A stretch of DNA of 14,859 nucleotides. Source: Treponema sp. (GTDB taxonomy: Bacteria; Spirochaetota; Spirochaetia; Treponematales; Breznakiellaceae). Both the position numbers and the translations under genes were made by a program. Below, one piece after another: positions 1 to 7,315 of this stretch. Numbering within the stretch: the stretch's first letter is position 1; each line of letters begins with the position of its first letter. The DNA lies in NCBI GenBank assembly GCA_031281925.1, contig JAITES010000064.1:1-14859 (forward strand), written 5' to 3'. The notes beneath the pieces are model-generated. The model searched no databases. It saw only the letters and a program-made list of their open reading frames with translations, and was not told the DNA's origin.

Positions 1-84
1 TGGCTTGGTTCTGAAACCGCCCAGCAGGCCCTGCCGCCCCTCAATCAGGTATTGCAGGGTAAGCTCCAGGGTGTCTGGGATTAG
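1..84 (+). CDS. C-terminal end of a probable sugar ABC transporter substrate-binding protein (partial)
   Basis: Frame 1 is open from the left edge to a TAG at 82-84 and gives 27 residues ending LPPLNQVLQGKLQGVWD. This tail (small residues, then a helix with NQVLQGK, then a Trp near the end) resembles the end of extracellular sugar-binding proteins. The next genes downstream are the two permeases of a carbohydrate ABC importer, and the binding protein is normally encoded first. If so, it would be an exported, probably lipid-anchored protein that captures the sugar outside the cell. The signal peptide and sugar-binding domain lie outside the window, so the call rests on position plus a short tail and is moderate. 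Confidence 0.6.
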   Translation, partial: WLGSETAQQALPPLNQVLQGKLQGVWD

Positions 85-102
85 TTAACCCGGCCTCCTC
101 TG

Positions 103-130
103 TACCCCGCCGTAAAAACGCGGCGGGGTA
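103..130 (+). terminator. Stem-loop between binding-protein and permease genes (attenuator or mRNA-stabilising hairpin)
   Basis: A perfect 10-bp inverted repeat, TACCCCGCCG (103-112) and CGGCGGGGTA (121-130), encloses an 8-base loop and is followed by a T-rich stretch (131-140). It lies between the end of the binding-protein gene and the first permease. In many sugar ABC operons a hairpin here lowers permease expression relative to the binding protein, by partial termination or by protecting the upstream mRNA. The T run is interrupted, so partial rather than full termination is the likelier reading. Confidence 0.6.
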
Positions 131-157
131 TTTGTATTTTGTTGTGAAGGAGATGAT

Positions 158-1066
158 ATGGCTGTTTTGAACAACCGGGTACCTAAAAACAGTATCGAAC
201 ATTCCCAACTCCGGTGGGGCTATATCTTTCTTGCTCCCTGCATCCTTGGGCTTCTTGTTTTTCATTTCGGGCCCATGCTGTACAGTCTTTTTATCAGTTT
301 TACCCGCTGGGACATGATCACCCCCGCGCGATTTACCGGCCCGGGAAATTATGCGGAACTGCTCCGGGAACCCCTGGTGGGGGTTTCGATCCGGGTAACG
401 CTTTATTACGCGTTGCTTACGGTTCCCCTCATAACGGTCATTACTTTTTTGATAGCGGTTCTTTTGAGTTCCGGGGTTAAGGGGATTTCAATATACCGCA
501 CTATTTTTTATATCCCTTCGATAGTACCGGTTGTAGCGTCTTCCGCCCTGTGGCTCTATATATACAATCCAATGTTCGGACTTTTGAATTCCCTGTTCAG
601 ATCCCTCGGACTGCCGCCCCAGAATTTTATTTTCAGTCCCGAGGGGGCCGTACCGGGGCTTGCCATCATGGCGGTATGGATGGCAGGCAATACGGTGGTA
701 ATTTATCTTGCAGGGCTGCAGGGAATTTCCCGGAGCCTCTACGAGGCCGCGGATCTTGACGGGGCAAACGCGGTTCAGCGTTTTTTCCATATTACGGTTC
801 CCGTGATGACGCCGATTATTTTTTACAATATGCTCATGGCCCTCATCGGCGCCATGCAGACCTTTACCCAGGCTTTTATCATGACCTCCGGGGGGCCCGG
901 CAACGCAAGCCTCTTTTATTCACTGTACCTCTATCAGCAGGCTTTCAAATATCAAAAAATGGGTTACGCTTCGGCCCTTTCGTGGGTGCTTTTTATCATT
1001 GTCGCCCTGCTGACCGCGCTGGTGTTCCGCAGTTCCCGGAAATGGGTTTTTTATGAAAACAAATAG
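158..1066 (+). CDS. Carbohydrate ABC transporter permease, MalF/UgpA-like
   Basis: This 302-residue inner-membrane protein is one half of the transmembrane channel of a CUT1-type sugar ABC importer. About six hydrophobic helices are visible, near residues 21-43, 84-107, 117-138, 165-188, 216-240 and 270-292. The cytoplasmic EAA loop that docks the ATPase starts at E196-A-A with G202 and continues as VPVMTP. Length and layout fit the MalF/UgpA/LacF group without the extra periplasmic domain of E. coli MalF. The ATG at 158 has an AAGGAG ribosome site at 147-152 with five-base spacing. The second permease follows after nine bases, so the two are co-transcribed. Substrate cannot be read from the permease; the downstream alpha-galactosidase-like gene suggests a galactoside. 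No ATPase gene is in view, so a shared MsmK/UgpC-type ATPase elsewhere is likely. Confidence 0.92.
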   Translation: MAVLNNRVPKNSIEHSQLRWGYIFLAPCILGLLVFHFGPMLYSLFISFTRWDMITPARFTGPGNYAELLREPLVGVSIRVTLYYALLTVPLITVITFLIAVLLSSGVKGISIYRTIFYIPSIVPVVASSALWLYIYNPMFGLLNSLFRSLGLPPQNFIFSPEGAVPGLAIMAVWMAGNTVVIYLAGLQGISRSLYEAADLDGANAVQRFFHITVPVMTPIIFYNMLMALIGAMQTFTQAFIMTSGGPGNASLFYSLYLYQQAFKYQKMGYASALSWVLFIIVALLTALVFRSSRKWVFYENK

Positions 1067-1075
1067 GGGCCTTTT

Positions 1076-1900
1076 ATGAAAATACGGATGGGCTATGCGA
1101 TCAATCTGGTTCTGCTGGTGTTTCTCTCTCTTATCATGGTATTCCCCTTTATCTGGCTGGTACGGAGCGCGTTTATGACTCAGCGGGAGATCATGACCAT
1201 TCCGATTAAATGGATACCCGGCAACTTTAACTTTAACAATTTCAGGAACGCCTTTAAGGCCGCGCCCTTTGGTGTATACTTCTTCAATTCGATTCTGCTT
1301 GCGGTGGTGAACATGGCAGGGCAGATCCTCAGTTCAAGTTACATTGCCTTTGGCTTTGCCCGGCTCCGCTTTAAGGGCAGGGACTTCTGGTTTGCCCTGC
1401 TCCTCTCCACCATGATGATTCCCTATACGGTGGTGATGATCCCCCAGTTTATTTTCTGGAAAACCCTGGGCGCCTATAACACATTTATCCCCCTGATGCT
1501 TCCCGCTTTTTTCGGTCATGCCTTTAACGTGTTTCTGGTACGGCAGTTCTATATGGGGATACCCAGGGACTATGATGAGGCGGCCCTGGCGGACGGGGCG
1601 GATTATTTTATGATCTACCGCCGTATTGTCATGCCCATGGCGGCCCCGGTACTCTGTTCGGTCGGCGTCTTTACATTCATGAGCTGCTGGAACGATTTTA
1701 TCGGCCCCCTGCTGTATCTGGACAAACCGAATCTTAAAACCGTTTCCCTGGGGCTGCAGATTTTTATCGGACAGTACACCGGTCAGATGAATCTGATGAT
1801 GGCCGCTTCCAGCGTAGCAATCCTGCCGATGATTGTGATATTCTTCTTTGCCCAGCGTTATTTTATTGAAGGGATTACCTTCTCCGGCCTAAAGGGATAG
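1076..1900 (+). CDS. Carbohydrate ABC transporter permease, MalG/UgpE-like
   Basis: This 274-residue protein is the second membrane subunit of the importer and would pair with the preceding permease. It starts with a hydrophobic helix (about residues 8-30), has further helices near 70-95, 105-128, 138-160, 180-205 and 240-262, and carries the EAA loop at E168-A-A with G174, followed by RRIVMPMAAP. Length is normal for the MalG/LacG/UgpE group. The start lies nine bases after the upstream stop, with a weak AGGGG overlapping that stop as the only ribosome site, which suggests translational coupling. The stop TAG (1898-1900) sits directly beside the hairpin repeat at 1904-1943. After it the run of + strand genes is interrupted by an opposite-strand regulator. 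Confidence 0.92.
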   Translation: MKIRMGYAINLVLLVFLSLIMVFPFIWLVRSAFMTQREIMTIPIKWIPGNFNFNNFRNAFKAAPFGVYFFNSILLAVVNMAGQILSSSYIAFGFARLRFKGRDFWFALLLSTMMIPYTVVMIPQFIFWKTLGAYNTFIPLMLPAFFGHAFNVFLVRQFYMGIPRDYDEAALADGADYFMIYRRIVMPMAAPVLCSVGVFTFMSCWNDFIGPLLYLDKPNLKTVSLGLQIFIGQYTGQMNLMMAASSVAILPMIVIFFFAQRYFIEGITFSGLKG

Positions 1901-1903
1901 ACG

Positions 1904-1943
1904 GTCTGTCCGTAAAGTAACCGGCTTTGTGGACAGACACTAA
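1904..1943. repeat. Palindromic hairpin repeat, copy 1
   Basis: GTCTGTCCGTAAAG (1904-1917) pairs with CTTTGTGGACAGAC (1925-1938) as a 14-bp stem with two G-U pairs and loop TAACCGG (1918-1924), followed by ACTAA. The unit fills essentially the whole gap between the convergent permease stop and the regulator stop (1944-1946). No T tract follows on either strand, so it is not a standard intrinsic terminator. A second copy in the same orientation is at 3469-3508 (32 of 35 core bases identical). It resembles a small mobile or REP-like element; which one is unknown. Confidence 0.8.
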
Positions 1944-3404
1944 CTATTGAAGATGGGCCATGCGGTAATCGCTGGGGGAGAGGCGGTATTTTCGTTTAAA
2001 GATCCTGGAGAAGTAATTCGGGTCCAGATAACCCACCAGTTCGGATATATCCGTTATTTTTGTATCCGAAGAAGTCAGGTATTCTTCCGCCTTTTCCAGA
2101 CGGATCTCTTCCAGGTATTCCACAAAGGTGAGGCCCGTTTTTTTTCTAAAGCGGCGGCTCAGGTATTGGGGGGTAACGTAGAAGTGGCCGGATACATCTC
2201 CAAGGGTGATGTCGTTCCGGTAATTCTGTTTCAGGTATTCGATAACCCCAGGGATGAGTTCCCTGCTTCTGCCTGCCTCTCCGATGATTCGGGCCAGTGA
2301 AGAGGCGGTTCCGCTGAGAAAAGCCTTTAGGGTTTTCAGGTTTGGGTAGCGGCATAACGCAAAGGGAGATAATTCCAGTTTTAGCGGGCCGGGCATGGAT
2401 ATATTATGGGTTACATATTTATTGATGAGAAGAAGGATTATATGCCTGTAAAAGGAGCTTGCTTCTCCGATTGTTTCATCTCCGGCGCTTATCTGGTCAA
2501 GGAGAATTCCAATCGCAACGCGGCAGGAATCCTGTTGTCCGTTTTCTATCGCATAATCCAGCATTCCCGTATCGGTAGAGAAACCGGCGACTTTTCCGGA
2601 ACACTCAATCAGCGCGGGATGGAGGAACCGCTTGTTCAGGGACTGTTCAAGACGCTCCGTGAGAAGTTCCAGGGCCTCCGCTTTGGGATAGGCATAGACA
2701 AAGGACATGCCGGCCCGGACTGTCAGGGGCTGGAGGACAGGATACAGATCCTTCCTGAGCATTACACAATCCGGACAGTAATAGAGCCGCAGGTTTCCGA
2801 CATTCTGAAAGCTGAGGGAAAGCCTGTTCTCCTTTCCCTCTTCCGGGGAACCTTTACGAAAGACATGAAGATTTTTCCCTTCCGTTTCATATTCATTAAG
2901 AACATCGGCGGACGGAGCGTAGGCGGCCAAAAGTGTGCCTCCGTTGAGGATGCGTCTTTCCCCTGTGACATATTCGTCATAGAGGGCCGAACCGTCTTTC
3001 TCCGGAAAATTTTTTCTGCGTTCCTGCCGAATCTGTTTGGCAGCGGAGGCCACCACCGCGTTAAATTCTTCGGTGTCAATGGGTTTTTTAAGGTAATCCA
3101 TGACGCCGCTTCGAATGGCCTCCTGCAGGTGGGTAAAATCGTCGTAGCCGGTTATGATAATGAATTTGGTGGAACAGTCCGGATCTTCTTCCCGGATTCT
3201 GCGTACCAGGCTGAGACCGTCGGCGCCGGGCATATTGATGTCCACAAAAAAAATATCCGGCTTTGCCGACCAGTAGAGAATCATCGCGCTTTCGGCATTG
3301 TCCGCGCAGCCCAGTACCCGGACGGGAGTGCCGGAAGTCCGCAGACGCACCGTAATGCTCTGCTGTATCAGGATCTCATCGTCGGCAATACACACATCGT
3401 ACAA
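1944..3404 (-). CDS. YesN-type response regulator, receiver plus AraC-family DNA-binding domain
   Basis: This is a cytoplasmic two-component transcription regulator. The N-terminal receiver (residues 1-120) has the acidic pair in ADDE (D8, D9), the phosphate-accepting D55 in FVDINMPGADG, T85 in IIITGYDD and K107 in DYLKKPID. A poorly conserved middle part follows. The last ~100 residues are an AraC-type double helix-turn-helix, including ITLGDVSGHFYVTPQYLSRR and LVGYLDPNYFSRIFKRKY. I prefer the TTG start at 3404: GGAGGA lies seven bases upstream and D55 then falls at its usual place. The longer ATG start (3419) adds five residues but has no ribosome site and sits only about ten bases from a TATAAT box. 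The probable partner is the histidine kinase at 5525, unusually separated and on the other strand. Likely targets are the flanking sugar genes. Confidence 0.9.
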   Translation of the reverse strand: MYDVCIADDEILIQQSITVRLRTSGTPVRVLGCADNAESAMILYWSAKPDIFFVDINMPGADGLSLVRRIREEDPDCSTKFIIITGYDDFTHLQEAIRSGVMDYLKKPIDTEEFNAVVASAAKQIRQERRKNFPEKDGSALYDEYVTGERRILNGGTLLAAYAPSADVLNEYETEGKNLHVFRKGSPEEGKENRLSLSFQNVGNLRLYYCPDCVMLRKDLYPVLQPLTVRAGMSFVYAYPKAEALELLTERLEQSLNKRFLHPALIECSGKVAGFSTDTGMLDYAIENGQQDSCRVAIGILLDQISAGDETIGEASSFYRHIILLLINKYVTHNISMPGPLKLELSPFALCRYPNLKTLKAFLSGTASSLARIIGEAGRSRELIPGVIEYLKQNYRNDITLGDVSGHFYVTPQYLSRRFRKKTGLTFVEYLEEIRLEKAEEYLTSSDTKITDISELVGYLDPNYFSRIFKRKYRLSPSDYRMAHLQ

Positions 3405-3411
3405 AGAATCT

Positions 3412-3417
3412 TCCTCC
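3412..3417 (-). promoter_or_regulatory. Ribosome binding site GGAGGA that decides the regulator start
   Basis: On the minus strand GGAGGA lies inside the first codons of the longer ATG reading and seven bases before TTG at 3404. No comparable site precedes the ATG at 3419. This favours the TTG start. Confidence 0.65.
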
Positions 3418-3429
3418 ATACCGAAAATA

Positions 3430-3460
3430 ATTATATCATGAAAATGCGAAAATGGATCAA
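3430..3460 (-). promoter_or_regulatory. Probable promoter of the response regulator gene
   Basis: On the minus strand a perfect TATAAT (3430-3435) is preceded by TTGATC (3455-3460) with a 19-base spacer, longer than the ideal 17. Transcription would begin near 3423, giving a leader of roughly 19 bases to the preferred TTG start. The -35 assignment is weak. Confidence 0.45.
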
Positions 3461-3468
3461 TAAATAGA

Positions 3469-3508
3469 GTCTGTCTATAAAGTAACCGGCTTTATGGACA
3501 GACACTAA
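3469..3508. repeat. Palindromic hairpin repeat, copy 2
   Basis: GTCTGTCTATAAAG (3469-3482) pairs with CTTTATGGACAGAC (3490-3503), loop TAACCGG (3483-3489), then ACTAA. An outer TAG/CTA pair (3465-3467 with 3505-3507) extends the stem past one A-A mismatch. It lies in the divergent gap between the regulator and the alpha-galactosidase gene, just upstream of the latter's ribosome site. The three core differences from copy 1 all preserve pairing: C-G becomes U-G, G-U becomes A-U and U-G becomes U-A. Confidence 0.8.
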
Positions 3509-3512
3509 ACAC

Positions 3513-3518
3513 AGGAGG
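3513..3518 (+). promoter_or_regulatory. Ribosome binding site AGGAGG before a TTG start
   Basis: AGGAGG ends seven bases before TTG at 3526. It supports TTG as the start of the alpha-galactosidase-like gene; no ATG lies nearby in frame. Confidence 0.75.
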
Positions 3519-3525
3519 CATCATT

Positions 3526-5553
3526 TTGAAAAACCTGAATGGAAAGGCGGCCCTGCACTTTAGCTGGGCGGAAAAAGCGGAATTCAGCAAGGGCGGATTT
3601 TCTTTTGCCATTGCTCCGCCCTGCGTCGAGATTGACGGCGTTCTGCTAAATGCCCGGCCGGACTTAAGCCAAAGCGAAGAAGCGGAGGTATACCGTTACA
3701 TCCTTTCCGAAAAGGCAGAAGCGCTCATGGAGATGAGGTCTTATCCCGGTTTTGCCCGGCTCCGTTATCTGCTGAAAGGAAAGGGAGCGGAGCTTACCAA
3801 ATCGAAAGGGAAGGACAACTTCTCCTACACCGCATTTGAAATTCCGGCGGACAGCAAAATAACCGAGCTGCAGATCAATCAGTATGCCTCTACCCGGCAT
3901 GCCTATCTTCCGCAGATACTGGAACGCCCCGAGGCCCAATGGCTTGGGGAACTTTCGTTTTCAGGTCCAATTCTCCTGGCGGAGTGGATTCCGGAACCGG
4001 GGAAGAAACATACGCTGCTCTGCGCCTATGAACACGGCGGCGAATACACCGATGATTTTCTTAAATTCAATTTACGGCGCAGGGGTGATGTTTTCAATGT
4101 AAGCCTGGAATGCGGAGACGGAACATACTGTAACAAAACCTGTTTCAGCGATGAAAAGCCCTATGTTACGCCCTGGTTTCAGATAGGATTCTGCGAAGGC
4201 GGCAGGGAAGACATGCTCAGGGCCTACAGAAATTTTATGCTCCACGACATGGGCGAAACATTGTCAGCGAGAACTCCCTATGTGTTTTACAATACATGGA
4301 ACAATCAGGAACGGAACCGGGCTTTCCGGGGACGGAAGTATCTTCAGGATATGAATACCGAAAGGATGCTTAAGGAAATTGATCTTGCCCACCGCATCGG
4401 TATTGATGTCTTTGTCATTGATACCGGATGGTATAAAAACACCGGAGACTGGGAAGTGGATCTTGACCGCTTTCCCGATGATCTCGGAGAAATACGCGGC
4501 CGTCTTGAAGCTTACGGGATGAAGCTGGGGCTCTGGTTCAATCCTTCGGCCGCCGCGGTGAGTTCCCGAATCAGCCGGGAACATCCTGAATACCGGAAAC
4601 AGTTTGAAGGAAAGGATGTGAATATCGGGCCTGTGTGGGAAACGGAAGAGAGTTACAGCATGTGCCTGGTAACCGATTACGCCGATTGGTTTATCGAAAA
4701 GCTTGCCGGCATAGGGGAACGTTACGGGGTTCGTTACTTCAAATGGGACGCGGTGGACATGAGGGGTTGTACGTCGCCGCATCACAATCACGGAGGGGAA
4801 GAGGTAAGCCCGGAAGAGAGGGAAAAGAATTTCCGCTTCCAATGCGGCTTGTCCCTGACCCGTATCGCATCGGAACTGAGCCGGAGACTGCCGGGCGCCA
4901 TTGTGGATCTTGATGTAACCGAAGGCCGCCGCTATGTGGGCCTGGGTTTCCTTGCTGCGGGAAAATTCTTCCACATGAATAACGGCCCTTATTATCACGA
5001 TTTTGATATTCCCAATGCCAGGGATACCTACCGGGAAAACTGGAATGTCTTTTTTTATCCCGGTTCGGCGCGCAACCATGTATGCCGTCAATCCCTGGCC
5101 TATGACGCCATTATTCCATCCCTGCTCTTCCTGACACATTTTCTCCCCGACGGCCCATCATGGGCCAGGCAGAATGCCCTTGCCTCCCTCTGCCTTGGTG
5201 GTAACGGAATCTGGGGGGATCTCCATTCGCTTTCCGACGCGGACATTGAGGAAATTTCCTTCTGCATCAACAGCTATAAGAAAGTTGCCCGTGATGTAAC
5301 AGAAGCGTATCCTGTGGTTTCAGGTTTTATCGGCGCCAGCCCGGAGATCCATGAAAAGATAAATCCACAAACCTGCAGGGGCCTTGTGGCTTTCTTTACC
5401 AGAGAACCCGTTGATGTGGTATACTGTACCCAGGCCCTGGACACGATGCCCTCCGTTTCAGGCGCCGATGAGTGGGAAAAACTCGAAAGCGGCAGGGTAA
5501 AAATTTGTATGAAGTTGAAACAGGATGATGCACGACTGGTATTTTTTGGATAA
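3526..5553 (+). CDS. GH36-like (clan GH-D) alpha-galactosidase family protein
   Basis: This 675-residue protein has the layout of GH36 alpha-galactosidases: an N-terminal beta-rich domain (about 1-250), a TIM barrel (about 255-575) and a short C-terminal beta domain. Barrel landmarks are D299-T-G-W-Y, then DWEVDLDRFPDDL, then GMKLGLWFNP, and Y-F-K406-W-D408, where D408 matches the GH36 nucleophile. The usual acid/base block (Cys-rich, GGRFD) is replaced by VTEGRRYVGLGF around E466-G474, with no Asp at the expected place, so activity may be altered. There is no signal peptide, so it should act in the cytoplasm on a sugar brought in by the upstream permeases. Family length is usually 650-750. 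Its end overlaps the histidine kinase start by 29 bp, implying co-expression. Exact substrate cannot be inferred; other alpha-galactosides or modified sugars are possible. Confidence 0.82.
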   Translation: MKNLNGKAALHFSWAEKAEFSKGGFSFAIAPPCVEIDGVLLNARPDLSQSEEAEVYRYILSEKAEALMEMRSYPGFARLRYLLKGKGAELTKSKGKDNFSYTAFEIPADSKITELQINQYASTRHAYLPQILERPEAQWLGELSFSGPILLAEWIPEPGKKHTLLCAYEHGGEYTDDFLKFNLRRRGDVFNVSLECGDGTYCNKTCFSDEKPYVTPWFQIGFCEGGREDMLRAYRNFMLHDMGETLSARTPYVFYNTWNNQERNRAFRGRKYLQDMNTERMLKEIDLAHRIGIDVFVIDTGWYKNTGDWEVDLDRFPDDLGEIRGRLEAYGMKLGLWFNPSAAAVSSRISREHPEYRKQFEGKDVNIGPVWETEESYSMCLVTDYADWFIEKLAGIGERYGVRYFKWDAVDMRGCTSPHHNHGGEEVSPEEREKNFRFQCGLSLTRIASELSRRLPGAIVDLDVTEGRRYVGLGFLAAGKFFHMNNGPYYHDFDIPNARDTYRENWNVFFYPGSARNHVCRQSLAYDAIIPSLLFLTHFLPDGPSWARQNALASLCLGGNGIWGDLHSLSDADIEEISFCINSYKKVARDVTEAYPVVSGFIGASPEIHEKINPQTCRGLVAFFTREPVDVVYCTQALDTMPSVSGADEWEKLESGRVKICMKLKQDDARLVFFG

Positions 5554-7315
5554 AATCCGCAAGGCAAATTTACGGCAGAAGCTGATTGTTCTCATTTCGT
5601 TTACCGTGACGGTGATTCTTCTTTACTGTTTCATGGTATTCGTCATTACCAGTTACAAGAACTCAAGAAGGGATCTTGATAACTATTTATGGAACAGTTA
5701 CTTTCTGAAAAAAGAGCAGCTCAATTCGTATCTTTCCCGTATTGATTATACGGCGTATTCGGTTATGTTCAGTAATTGGGTACAGAGGCTCATGGTTATC
5801 GACAGGGTAGCGTCCCTTGCGGAATTCCAGGAATACCAAAGAAATGTGATCCATTTTCTTACCAGTCTTTCCAGCGTTAACGATGATCTTTCCTTTGTGC
5901 TTCTCTCGGGCAGCGCCATGGTGTGGAGCAATAACAGTCTGCATTATAATCTTCAATATGATATAAAGAAGCAGCCCTGGTTTAACGAACTGGCAGACCG
6001 GAACAAGTATATTGAATACGGGAAAAGCGAACTGTTTGCCGATCTTGGAGACCGGTGGTCCATGACATTTTATTACACCGTGATTAGCTATTATAACTTT
6101 TCTCCCCTCGGCTATCTTGCCATCAACATAACCGGGGAGAATTTGAATTTTCTGCTTTCCAACTCTAACAATTCACTTGAGCATAAAACCGGGTTTCATA
6201 CGGGTAACGGGGACAGCAGGGAAGAATGGATTGTAATTGATGACAGTGAAGGCAGGGTCATTCTTTCCAACATGCCCTCAACCGAGGCCAATGACCGGCC
6301 TTTCCCCCCGGGCTCAGGCTGGTTTTCCCTAAGCGAAGCCCTGATGGACGGCCGCTGGACCTTCAATGTATACATCAGGGACAATGTTAATCCCTTCAGC
6401 GGCCTTGGCAGCCTCAATCTGATATTCCTGCTTCTCATTCCCATCATTATTTTGTTTGTCATGATCATCGCTGCCTTTTCCCGGTATCTTACCATTCCGA
6501 TTGTAAAGTGCAAAAAAGCCATGCTGGAAATACGGAACAAAAATTTTGGCCTTACACTGGAGAATCACTATCAGGATGAAATAGGGGAGCTTATTTCCGG
6601 GTTCAATGACATGTCAGGAGATCTGGCTCTGCTTCTCAGAGAGAATGCGGAGATTAACGCCCTTCGCCGCGAGGCGGAAATAGATATGCTCCAGCAGAAG
6701 GTGAACCCTCATTTTTTGTACAATACACTGGAAATCATCAATGCCCTTATCCTAAAAGGACAGAGCGGCGACGCGGTACATGTATGCGAACTTCTGGGGA
6801 AGATATACCACTATAATCTCATGAATCGCAAATGGGTAAGCCTTGGCGAAGAATGTGAATATGTAAAAAAATATTTGAATATCCTGAAATACAAGATGAA
6901 TAATCTGACGGTAGTATGGGAAGTTGATGAAGAGGCATTGAAAACGGATTTTCTTAAACTGATTCTTCAGCCTTTGGTGGAAAATGCGGTACGGCATGGA
7001 TTTCGTTCAAGGCAGCTTGACGCGTGTCTTACCATCAGAATCACCCTGAAGGGGGAAAGGACCGAGCTTGTTGTCATGGATAACGGTTCAGGCATTGGCG
7101 CCGGGGATCTTGCGGACATAGAAAAAAATCTGGCGGCGCTGCGGCAGGGGACGCCTTCGGACAGCCCCCATATAGGCATTCCCAATGTATATCAGCGGCT
7201 TTATCTGGAATACGGCAAGGCCATGGAATTTAGTATCGAGTCCCGTCCGGATTACGGGACAAAGATTGTCATTGTCCTGCCGGGGAAAATTTCCCCTCTT
7301 CCCGGTAATCAATGA
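5525..7315 (+). CDS. YesM-type sensor histidine kinase
   Basis: This 596-residue membrane kinase probably phosphorylates the YesN-type regulator at 1944-3404. A first membrane helix (about 20-41) is followed by a large extracellular sensor region (about 45-295, Cache-like by position), a second helix (about 298-318) and a HAMP segment (about 318-370). The His_kinase domain contains N394-P-H396-FLYN, with H396 the phosphate acceptor. It is followed by LVENAVRHG (N box) and DNGSGIG with GIPNVYQRL (ATP-binding G boxes). Two adjacent ATGs at 5525 and 5528 are the best starts, although no good ribosome site precedes them; a TTG at residue 8 is an alternative. The start overlaps the alpha-galactosidase gene, suggesting coupling. 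The 3' end overlaps jetD tail to tail by 47 bp, and no terminator is visible between them. Confidence 0.93.
   Translation: MMHDWYFLDKIRKANLRQKLIVLISFTVTVILLYCFMVFVITSYKNSRRDLDNYLWNSYFLKKEQLNSYLSRIDYTAYSVMFSNWVQRLMVIDRVASLAEFQEYQRNVIHFLTSLSSVNDDLSFVLLSGSAMVWSNNSLHYNLQYDIKKQPWFNELADRNKYIEYGKSELFADLGDRWSMTFYYTVISYYNFSPLGYLAINITGENLNFLLSNSNNSLEHKTGFHTGNGDSREEWIVIDDSEGRVILSNMPSTEANDRPFPPGSGWFSLSEALMDGRWTFNVYIRDNVNPFSGLGSLNLIFLLLIPIIILFVMIIAAFSRYLTIPIVKCKKAMLEIRNKNFGLTLENHYQDEIGELISGFNDMSGDLALLLRENAEINALRREAEIDMLQQKVNPHFLYNTLEIINALILKGQSGDAVHVCELLGKIYHYNLMNRKWVSLGEECEYVKKYLNILKYKMNNLTVVWEVDEEALKTDFLKLILQPLVENAVRHGFRSRQLDACLTIRITLKGERTELVVMDNGSGIGAGDLADIEKNLAALRQGTPSDSPHIGIPNVYQRLYLEYGKAMEFSIESRPDYGTKIVIVLPGKISPLPGNQ

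Noticed and set aside
1904..1943. Hairpin copy 1 as an intrinsic bidirectional terminator between convergent genes
   Set aside because: The stem is good, but neither strand has a following U run, and the same unit occurs in a divergent gap (3469-3508) where a terminator makes little sense.
2406..3467. 353-codon + strand frame opposite the response regulator
   Set aside because: The minus strand encodes clear receiver and AraC motifs over the same bases; the + frame has no recognisable domain.
4264..5139. 291-codon - strand frame inside the alpha-galactosidase-like gene
   Set aside because: Antisense shadow; the + strand carries the conserved barrel motifs.
7282..7296. GGGGAAAATTTCCCC palindrome in the convergent overlap, considered as a bidirectional terminator
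   Set aside because: The arms meet around a single base, so only a 4-bp stem can fold, and no T tract follows. Probably chance within coding sequence.
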